Notes under the pieces: generated by a model
The model's database searches: none
What the model was told of the DNA's origin: nothing
What the model saw: the letters and a program-made list of their open reading frames with translations, nothing else
Part shown: one piece after another, positions 1 to 5,807 of the stretch
Layout of the letters: each line of letters starts with the position of its first letter
Numbering within the stretch: position 1 is the first letter of the stretch
From: CAINEC01 sp046303115
Lineage (GTDB): Bacteria; Bacteroidota; Bacteroidia; AKYH767-A; OLB10
Assembly (NCBI GenBank): GCA_046303115.1
Contig: JBKCGZ010000130.1
Coordinates: forward strand, 1-6,098
Direction: 5' to 3'
Length of the DNA: 6,098 nucleotides
Program-made: the position numbers and the translations under genes

Positions 1-626
1 TAATTAACCAAACAAAATTAAAAAATAAAAAATTCGCAATTATTATTATTGGTTTAATACTTATAACAACACTTGATTTTTTAACAAACGGTCTATTTAT
101 TTTAAGTGCTTTGCGAGATAGTTTCCTCGACAAGACCTTATCCAACTATTATCATAAAGAAACTATTAATATATGGTTAAGATATATCTCATTCATACTA
201 GTTGCTATTACAATCTATGCTAGTTATCAAAATGTAATACTAGATGCATTTAAAAATAAAACAAGAGTTTATTTTGAAATTGCTGTTCATGTAATTATCC
301 TGTGGATTGCAAGCAGCGAGTTGATTAACTGGATGGATATTTACAATTCGGAGCAAACCGACAAACTTGGATTAAGCATACTTTGGGGAATTTACTCACT
401 AATATTAATCACTATCGGAATTTGGAAAAAAAATAAATCAATTCGTATCGGAGCAATTGCATTATTTGGATTTACTCTTTTAAAATTATTCTTCTACGAC
501 CTATCGCAACTTAATACAATCGATAAGACTATTGTTTTTGTAATTTTAGGCGTATTACTTCTGATAATTTCATTTTTATACAACAAATACAAACACCTAA
601 TATCGGATGAGAAAATCGGCGATTAA
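1..626 (+). CDS. DUF2339-type polytopic membrane protein, C-terminal part (5'-truncated by window)
   Basis: The reading frame is open from the left edge (first full codon at base 3) to the TAA at 624-626, giving 207 residues with no internal stop. The start therefore lies outside the window, and the TTG at 111 should not be taken as the start because the protein continues upstream of it. The visible part has about six hydrophobic segments, near visible residues 11-23, 58-76, 89-106, 122-140, 147-164 and 174-192. The last three have the layout typical of the C-terminus of DUF2339 predicted membrane proteins: a 'LSILWGIYSLILITIGIW' helix, a short basic loop with 'SIRIGAIALFGFTLLKLFFYDL', then a final helix ending in a basic tail. 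Full family members are much longer, with many helices in the inner membrane, and their function is not known. No partner gene is visible upstream. Family assignment is by recognition of the C-terminal pattern; I do not assign a function. Confidence 0.8.
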   Translation, partial: INQTKLKNKKFAIIIIGLILITTLDFLTNGLFILSALRDSFLDKTLSNYYHKETINIWLRYISFILVAITIYASYQNVILDAFKNKTRVYFEIAVHVIILWIASSELINWMDIYNSEQTDKLGLSILWGIYSLILITIGIWKKNKSIRIGAIALFGFTLLKLFFYDLSQLNTIDKTIVFVILGVLLLIISFLYNKYKHLISDEKIGD

Positions 627-633
627 TTTTTTT
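612..633 (+). terminator. Possible weak intrinsic terminator overlapping the DUF2339 stop
   Basis: The end of the gene contains the inverted repeat AATC-GGC-GATT (614-624). It is preceded by an A-run and followed by AA and seven Ts (627-633). The stem is only 4 bp, so this is a weak candidate; the T-run straight after the stop codon is its best support. It could be chance in such AT-rich DNA. Confidence 0.3.
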
Positions 634-676
634 CTTGACTTCACTCGACAAAAAAGACTTATCAACTTATAAATCT

Positions 677-715
677 TCAAATTGTCAATCCCGATAGCTA
701 TCGAGTCAAATTATC
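677..715. repeat. Palindrome module A (decamer, 3 nt, 16-nt palindrome, decamer)
   Basis: The module has decamer TCAAATTGTC (677-686), spacer AAT, palindrome CCCGATAGCTATCGAG (690-705; 7 of 8 pairs, perfect over the central 12 bases 692-703) and decamer TCAAATTATC (706-715). The same layout with the same spacing recurs at 765-803 with a different palindrome. As RNA the palindrome has no free loop and would have to open centrally. As DNA it could be a protein-binding site or a REP-like dispersed element. Its function is unknown. Confidence 0.6.
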
Positions 716-764
716 AAATCAAACCCAGAAGTTCGAGAACCCTCACTCACCGGTTTATGTTTTT

Positions 765-803
765 TCAAATTAACCCATCGCGAAGCCTCGCGAGCATATT
801 AAC
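765..803. repeat. Palindrome module B (same layout as module A)
   Basis: The module has decamer TCAAATTAAC (765-774), spacer CCA, palindrome TCGCGAAGCCTCGCGA (778-793; 7 of 8 pairs, one A-C mismatch next to the centre) and decamer GCATATTAAC (794-803). A further decamer-like word, TCATTAGCAC (804-813), follows directly in tandem. Element lengths and spacings equal those of module A, while the palindrome shares few bases with A's, so the symmetry is kept and the sequence is not. It ends 51 bp before the symporter start codon. Confidence 0.6.
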
Positions 804-854
804 TCATTAGCACATTATTTTTTCTTATTTTTATCAACACCAATTCACCCCATC

Positions 855-2306
855 TTGAAACGCAATTTACTTCTCCTCGCTGGTCCGCTGTTGTTTGTTT
901 TTATTAGTAAGCTACCTGCTTTTGATAGTAGTCAACCTGAAATGATGGCTATGCTCGGACTCGTATGCTGGGTGGCGCTATGGTGGTTTACAGAGGTAGT
1001 TCACATTGCAATCACTTCCCTCCTGCCATTTGTATTATTACCATCGCTTGGCATCATTGATATTAAAGAGACCGCTGCGCAATACATGGATCCAATTCTG
1101 TTTTTATTCATTGGTGGATTTATTATTTCATTCGCGATTGAGAAATGGGGATTGCATAAACGTGTAGCCCTTCGAATACTTTCAATCACTGGTAAAAATC
1201 CTGCGCAACTTTTACTGGGTATCATGATTACCTCCTATTTTATTTCGATGTGGATTTCCAATACGGCAACGGTAATGATGTTATTATCGGCGGTTATGGC
1301 TATCATCTATCAACTCGATCATCATTATAACGATAAACATCAACATCGCAAATTATCTTCTGCACTATTAATTGGATTAGCATACGCAGCTACAATTGGT
1401 GGAATGGCAACACTCGTTGGGACTCCTACTAACATGATATTTTATCGTGCTTACCTTGAAGCCTATCCGCTACAAAATGATTTATCGTTTATCAGTTGGT
1501 TTAAAGTTGGATTCCCGATATCAATTTTACTATTGCTAATTACCTGGATGATTTTGAAAATAAACATCAGCAAGAAAGAACAAGAAATTAACTTCGATAT
1601 TTCAATATTTAAAAAAGCACATCAAGATCTAGGAAAATTTTCCAGCGAAGAAAAAACAGTAGGATTAATTTTTATTTCTACAGCACTTCTTTGGTTTACT
1701 CGTGCTGATATTCCTTTGGGAAGTTTTACGATTAAAGGTTGGTGCAATTTATTTCCTTACCCAAATCAAATGCAAGACAGCACTGTCGCGATTATTTGTG
1801 CATTGCTATTGTTTATTCTCCCTGCATCTGAAAAAGGAAAAAGCATTTTAGAATGGAAGGATACTGCTAAACTACCATTCGATATTCTATTACTCTTCGG
1901 TAGTGGATTCGCGCTAGCAAAAGGATTTGAATCAAGCGGACTAAGCAAATACCTGGCTTCGCAATTGAACTTTTTAAATGGTGTTCATCCGTTGATGATT
2001 TTATTAATCGTTTGTATGATCATTACTATCATCAGTGAATTTGCTTCTAATGTGGCGAGTATTCAATTAGCCTTACCTATTTTAATTGCACTACAAAATG
2101 CGATGCACTTACACCCTATGGTCTTGTTAGTTCCTGCAACATTAGCAGCATCACTAGGATTTATGATGCCAGTTGCTACGGCTCCCAATACAATTGTTTT
2201 CAGCAGCGGACATATCAAAACCAGTGAAATGGGATTCGTTGGATTCTGGGTAAACATATCAGGGATCGTTATTATCAGTTTAACCTCTTACTTCTTACTT
2301 GCATAA
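855..2306 (+). CDS. DASS/SLC13-family sodium-coupled dicarboxylate (or sulfate) symporter
   Basis: This is a 483-residue inner-membrane protein, the usual size for the divalent anion:Na+ symporter family, which imports succinate, malate, fumarate or related anions with sodium. Visible family marks are WWFTEVVHIAITSLLP (43-58), the first SNT motif in WISNTATVMML (133-143), GGMATLVGTPTN (182-193), the LPFDILLLFGSGFALAKGFE stretch (340-359), a second motif SNVAS (398-402, Val in place of the usual Thr) and MPVATAPN (438-445). The two SNT-type motifs sit in the two re-entrant hairpins that bind substrate and sodium in the family. The exact substrate cannot be told from sequence. The start is a TTG: the frame is open back to a TAA at 771-773 but has no ATG there, and the first ATG (residue 30) would remove the first membrane helix. 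MKRNLLLLAGPLLF matches the usual family N-terminus. No Shine-Dalgarno is seen. The peptidase gene follows 2 bp downstream, so co-transcription is likely. Confidence 0.92.
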   Translation: MKRNLLLLAGPLLFVFISKLPAFDSSQPEMMAMLGLVCWVALWWFTEVVHIAITSLLPFVLLPSLGIIDIKETAAQYMDPILFLFIGGFIISFAIEKWGLHKRVALRILSITGKNPAQLLLGIMITSYFISMWISNTATVMMLLSAVMAIIYQLDHHYNDKHQHRKLSSALLIGLAYAATIGGMATLVGTPTNMIFYRAYLEAYPLQNDLSFISWFKVGFPISILLLLITWMILKINISKKEQEINFDISIFKKAHQDLGKFSSEEKTVGLIFISTALLWFTRADIPLGSFTIKGWCNLFPYPNQMQDSTVAIICALLLFILPASEKGKSILEWKDTAKLPFDILLLFGSGFALAKGFESSGLSKYLASQLNFLNGVHPLMILLIVCMIITIISEFASNVASIQLALPILIALQNAMHLHPMVLLVPATLAASLGFMMPVATAPNTIVFSSGHIKTSEMGFVGFWVNISGIVIISLTSYFLLA

Positions 2307-2308
2307 AA

Positions 2309-4657
2309 ATGAAAAGTCTTCCATTAATTGTATTTATTTCGCTCTTGATGATTGGAAAGTTTTCCAACGCACAATCATTTTATCCCGATGTAACGAATTA
2401 CGAAATTCATTTGCACGATGTAAATCATAATACAAAAAACATTACCGCTACTACGAAGGTCAAGTTTACTGTAACCACAAATAACACCTCGCAAATTGAT
2501 TTAAGTCTTGAGCAATTTACAATTGATAGCCTTTTACAAAATGGTCAACCATTAACGTATACCTACAACGATACATTAATCCGGATTAATTTAAGCACGC
2601 CAATGAATATCGGCGATACTTCCACTATTGAAATTTCTTATCACGGAATTGCACATACAGAAGCTAGTGGATGGGGAGGATTTCATGTAGATGCGAACTA
2701 TGCATTTAATATGGGAGTTGGATTTGAAACTGATCCGCATAACTATGGTCGTTGTTGGTATCCTTGTGTTGAAACGTTTACCGATAAAGCATTGTATGAT
2801 TTTTATATCACTACCAACGCCAATAAAAAAGCCTTTTGTAATGGCACTTTGAATGGTCAAACAACAAACACTAACGGAACCATAACCTGGAACTGGATAA
2901 TGAATGATCCTATTCCGACTTACCTCGCTTCCGTTGCTATTGGACCTTATACTACCTGGCAGCGAAATTACCAGGGACTACCAATTGAGATTGCTTGTAC
3001 GAGTACGGATAGTGCTGCCGTTAGTGCATCGATGATTCATTTGAATGATGTACTTGGATATTTTATTAATGCCTACGGAAATTATGCTTTTGATAAAGTC
3101 GGTTATTGTTTAGTCCCCTTTAATGCAGGCGCAATGGAGCATGCAACAAGTATTCATATTGGGAAAGCCTATTTCAATGGATTGTTAACCTATGAAACGT
3201 TGTGGGCACATGAGCTAGCGCATATGTGGTGGGGCGATAAAGTCACCTGCGAAACTGCGGCAGACATGTGGTTGAATGAAGGATTCGCTAGTTTTAATGA
3301 AGCTTATGTCACCGAACAACTTTATGGAAACGATGCCTACAAAGCATATAATCTGAGCAACCATAAAGGAGTATTGCAGTTTTCTCATATCACTGATAAT
3401 GGATATCTGCCTTTAAATAATATTCCGATGAGTTGCACTTATGGTCCAACCGTATATAATAAAGGTGCTGATGTAGCTCGTACATTGCGACATTATTTAG
3501 GAGACAGTTTGTTCTTTGTTGGATGTCAGCAGTACATGAACAGCCGCCAATATGGAAACGGAAATAGTTATCAGCTGCGTGATGACATCACCAACTCAAC
3601 AGGAATAAATGTCAATCGTTTTTTTGATGATTGGGTATTTACTCCGGGATTTCCACATTTTTCAATTGATAGTGTTATTCAAACAGCAAATGGAAACACC
3701 TGGAATTATCAGATATACTCAAAGCAAAAATCAAAAGGCAATCAGCATTTGTATGAGATGCCAGTAAAAATTACAGCCTACGATTACGCTAATAATTACG
3801 ATACAACTTTTACAATTTTGATTAACCAATCAACACAATCATTTACTGTTTCCAGTACTCATACTTTTAATGAATACTACGTTGATGTAAATGATGAAAT
3901 GGCCGATGCACAAATCGACATTCGTAAATCAGTTGTAGGTCCTATCAGCAGTAATACAGGCGTTGCATTTTCAGAAGTAAATTCATCTGTAACGGTAACG
4001 AATGCACCAGCAGGAAATAACCTAATAAACATTACGCATCACTTTGTAGCTCCAGATGCATTTCAATCTCCACATCCAATTCGCTTAAGCGATTATCGAT
4101 ATTGGTCGGTAGGTGGAAATTTCAATACTGGTTTCCGTGCGAAAGCTAACTTCTTATATAACGGTTCAGCTAATATGTCGACAGGCTACTTAGATAATAA
4201 TTTAATTACAGGTTTAGAAGATAGTTTGGTATTGGTCTATCGTTCGGGTGCATCCGAAGATTGGACAATCGTTACGAATAGTACATTAGTAAAATCAGGA
4301 AGTGCGACTGACAAAATCGGATATATCACCGTTGATACTTTAAAGAAAGGAGAATATTGTTTAGGCTATAGAGATTACACTGTTGGATTAAACGATGAAC
4401 TTCATATTAAAAGAAGCTATCTGACGATAACTCCAAATCCATCGAAAGATACTTTTTCAATAAAAGTTGATGGAGTTGAAAAAGCAAATTACACTATTAG
4501 CATTTATGATGTTGCAGGAAAAGAAGTTTATAATAATGTGATTAATCAACTATCTCCGATATCGTGGCATCCTAAAAATCTTCAAAAAGGCATATACCTG
4601 GTAAACTTAATGAGTGAAGGAAGAGTAATTGAATCCAAGAAAGTAGTTTATCAATAG
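2309..4657 (+). CDS. Secreted M1-family zinc aminopeptidase with T9SS C-terminal sorting domain
   Basis: This 782-residue protein has a signal peptide at about 1-21 (hydrophobic core, likely cleavage after FSNA), then the N-terminal beta domain of M1 peptidases (about 25-215) and the catalytic domain (about 220-450). The zinc site is HELAH (301-305) with the third ligand Glu324 in WLNEGFASF, exactly 18 residues after His305. Glu302 is the general base. Tyr383 in VYNKGADVAR fits the transition-state tyrosine. The substrate-amine motif reads GAMEH (274-278) in place of the classical GXMEN. An Ig-like beta domain (about 450-540) and another beta-rich region (about 545-690) follow; the large helical domain of ERAP-like enzymes is absent. 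The end (about 703-782), with PNP at 709-711 and ISIYDVAGKEV, is a type A T9SS sorting domain, so the enzyme is predicted to cross the outer membrane and be surface-bound or released. It should remove N-terminal residues from peptides; specificity is unknown. The ATG lies 2 bp after the symporter stop. Confidence 0.95.
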   Translation: MKSLPLIVFISLLMIGKFSNAQSFYPDVTNYEIHLHDVNHNTKNITATTKVKFTVTTNNTSQIDLSLEQFTIDSLLQNGQPLTYTYNDTLIRINLSTPMNIGDTSTIEISYHGIAHTEASGWGGFHVDANYAFNMGVGFETDPHNYGRCWYPCVETFTDKALYDFYITTNANKKAFCNGTLNGQTTNTNGTITWNWIMNDPIPTYLASVAIGPYTTWQRNYQGLPIEIACTSTDSAAVSASMIHLNDVLGYFINAYGNYAFDKVGYCLVPFNAGAMEHATSIHIGKAYFNGLLTYETLWAHELAHMWWGDKVTCETAADMWLNEGFASFNEAYVTEQLYGNDAYKAYNLSNHKGVLQFSHITDNGYLPLNNIPMSCTYGPTVYNKGADVARTLRHYLGDSLFFVGCQQYMNSRQYGNGNSYQLRDDITNSTGINVNRFFDDWVFTPGFPHFSIDSVIQTANGNTWNYQIYSKQKSKGNQHLYEMPVKITAYDYANNYDTTFTILINQSTQSFTVSSTHTFNEYYVDVNDEMADAQIDIRKSVVGPISSNTGVAFSEVNSSVTVTNAPAGNNLINITHHFVAPDAFQSPHPIRLSDYRYWSVGGNFNTGFRAKANFLYNGSANMSTGYLDNNLITGLEDSLVLVYRSGASEDWTIVTNSTLVKSGSATDKIGYITVDTLKKGEYCLGYRDYTVGLNDELHIKRSYLTITPNPSKDTFSIKVDGVEKANYTISIYDVAGKEVYNNVINQLSPISWHPKNLQKGIYLVNLMSEGRVIESKKVVYQ

Positions 4658-4676
4658 CTATTGACCAATCACTTTC
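4639..4676. repeat. Palindrome centred on two abutting convergent stop codons
   Basis: TCAATAGCTATTGA (4651-4664) is a perfect 14-bp palindrome. Its centre is the boundary between the peptidase TAG (4655-4657) and the regulator stop (4658-4660, TAG on the minus strand), so both genes end in CAA TAG. Flanking arms GAAAGT (4639-4644) and ACTTTC (4671-4676) are also complementary, with a partly paired 6-by-6 internal loop between. There is no intergenic space and no T-run, so it is not a standard terminator, but either transcript running past its stop could fold here. Confidence 0.6.
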
Positions 4677-5713
4677 CAGTTATCAGTATCCTTCGGCGAA
4701 ATAGGGTCTTGATTATTTTTATACATCTGATGCATATAGCTTGCTCTATCTGCAATATGCTCTTTGAGAATGGCTGGAGAAACCACTTTCATATGCTCTA
4801 ACCAACTCATAATCCAGCCCACTAACTCAATATTGATTGTACATTGCATTTCCATATGAAAACTTCCGTCGCTTAGCTCTTTAAACTTCTGTGTCTTATG
4901 CCAAAAGCGATTAGAAATATAAATACCAGCGCTCTTACTGATATGAATAACTATTTTATAAACCTTCGTATCAGCAGTATTATGTACGCCAAACTTAGTA
5001 TTAAGATAATTATCGATTAGTTTTTGGTTTCCCTTCATGTTAAATCGCTTATCTAAAACAGCAATCGATTCTATCGCATCCAACTCAATAACATGAAGTG
5101 CCTTATTAGAATTCTTATAGTGACATCCTAATAAATGAACAGTGCCTCTGTGATAAATCAAACGCATTGGTTCAAAATTGACATCCACTAAATGTTCATG
5201 ATCATAACACTTGATACTAACAACTATCTTGTTGGTTATTGCCTTCAATAATTCCTTTAAGAATTTCTTATGTTTTGATTTATAAATGAACTCAGACCAT
5301 TCGCTATTCACGACAGAATTACCTGGCACCAGCTGAACGATTTCAGGGAAACTATCCAGAGATACCCCCTTTTTCACATCCATGATTTGCGACAATGTAT
5401 CACCAGTTACTTTCTTAAGCCATTTAGTCTTGAAATGCTCAATCAAAAACAAGTTTACATACTCCTGAAAAGATAAAGATGTATCATTTTCGCTGGACAC
5501 AATCATCCACGTTTTCTTGTTGAAAACCCCTTCGCTAACGGCGACGTGAATCTGTGGAGTATTTAAAACTTCACTTATCTTTGTTAAGTCACGGTAAATC
5601 GTTCGCTCGGAACAATTATAACCCAATGACTTTAATTTTGGATTTAAAGTAGCTACTGTTTCTGGCCCAATCGACAAGAATCGAATAACGGCCAAAATGC
5701 GTTCTATTTGCAT
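4658..5713 (-). CDS. WYL-domain transcriptional regulator (HTH-WYL-WCX)
   Basis: This is a 351-residue cytoplasmic DNA-binding protein. Residues 1-65 form a winged helix-turn-helix of the DeoR/HTH_11 kind, with recognition helix SERTIYRDLTKIS (35-47). A WYL domain spans about 145-225: 'VNFEPMRLIYHRGTVHLLG' followed by a strand pair ending in IELDAIESIAVLDKRF (209-224). In the position of the eponymous W-Y-L the protein has V192-H193-L194, so the triad is degenerate. The C-terminal WCX domain (about 250-332) shows RFWHKTQ (269-275), the acidic-Gly-Ser turn SDGSF and a final helix ending near MYK. WYL proteins usually sense a nucleotide or nucleic-acid ligand and repress or activate nearby genes. 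The only start is the ATG at 5713; an in-frame stop lies upstream. It is divergent from the rRNA methyltransferase gene across 94 bp and convergent with the peptidase. Its targets are not known; self-regulation through the shared promoter region is plausible. Confidence 0.9.
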   Translation of the reverse strand: MQIERILAVIRFLSIGPETVATLNPKLKSLGYNCSERTIYRDLTKISEVLNTPQIHVAVSEGVFNKKTWMIVSSENDTSLSFQEYVNLFLIEHFKTKWLKKVTGDTLSQIMDVKKGVSLDSFPEIVQLVPGNSVVNSEWSEFIYKSKHKKFLKELLKAITNKIVVSIKCYDHEHLVDVNFEPMRLIYHRGTVHLLGCHYKNSNKALHVIELDAIESIAVLDKRFNMKGNQKLIDNYLNTKFGVHNTADTKVYKIVIHISKSAGIYISNRFWHKTQKFKELSDGSFHMEMQCTINIELVGWIMSWLEHMKVVSPAILKEHIADRASYMHQMYKNNQDPISPKDTDNWKVIGQ

Positions 5714-5807
5714 AAAGGTTGAATGGTCCGCAAATATTTTAATTAATATTTACATTTCCAAAATTATTTATATAAAATTTAATTAATAGTTCAATTAAAA
5801 TAGTGTT
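5714..5807. promoter_or_regulatory. Divergent promoter region between regulator and rRNA methyltransferase genes
   Basis: This 94-bp, strongly AT-rich spacer must carry the promoters of both outward-facing genes. On the minus strand AATATTTG (5731-5738) is one base off the Bacteroidota -7 box TAnnTTTG, with a TTG (5759-5761) 20 bp upstream of it, a fair candidate promoter for the regulator with a very short leader. On the plus strand no TTTG-containing -7 box is present, so the methyltransferase promoter is not identified. No Shine-Dalgarno is seen before either start. Confidence 0.5.
5738..5788. repeat. Two exact 11-bp direct repeats in the divergent promoter
   Basis: TTTAATTAATA occurs at 5738-5748 and again at 5778-5788, 40 bp apart start to start. 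Each contains the palindrome TTAATTAA. A looser third copy, TTCAATTAAAATA, lies at 5790-5802. The position between a regulator gene and its divergent neighbour makes an operator pair possible, but base composition here is so AT-rich that chance is a serious alternative. Confidence 0.4.

Larger units (their letters stand above)
627..854. other. 228-bp intergenic region between DUF2339 gene and symporter gene
   Basis: No convincing gene lies here on either strand. The region opens with a T-run and then holds a series of CAAATTA-like decamers (677-686, 706-715, 765-774, 794-803 and 804-813) and two 16-nt imperfect palindromes (690-705 and 778-793), annotated separately. A TATGTTTT at 756-763 differs by one base from the Bacteroidota -7 box TAnnTTTG, but no TTG box sits at a good distance upstream of it, so I do not call a promoter. 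The leader of the symporter mRNA presumably starts within this region. Confidence 0.7.

Noticed and set aside
111..626. A 171-residue membrane protein starting at TTG 111
   Set aside because: The same frame is open without a stop to the left edge and encodes further hydrophobic sequence, so the gene starts outside the window; the TTG is an internal Leu codon.
627..661. Terminator from the T-rich (627-635) and A-rich (651-656) runs after the first gene
   Set aside because: The arms are homopolymer-like with mismatches, which is expected by chance in this base composition.
721..756. A hairpin from AAACC (721-725) and GGTTT (752-756), with GTTCGAGAAC between
   Set aside because: The stem is 5 bp across a 26-nt loop and the inner repeat has 4-bp arms; too weak to call a riboswitch or terminator.
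677..813. The repeated decamers as a CRISPR array
   Set aside because: The units are about 10 bp and degenerate, with no 25-40 bp conserved repeat, no regular unique spacers and no cas gene nearby.
1001..1225. Minus-strand open frame of 74 codons
   Set aside because: It lies wholly inside the well-supported symporter gene and has no recognisable protein character.
1766..2257. Two short minus-strand open frames (1766-1948 and 2063-2257)
   Set aside because: Both are antisense to conserved parts of the symporter and show no domain.
2591..2860. Minus-strand open frame of 89 codons
   Set aside because: It is antisense to the conserved N-terminal domain of the M1 peptidase and resembles no protein.
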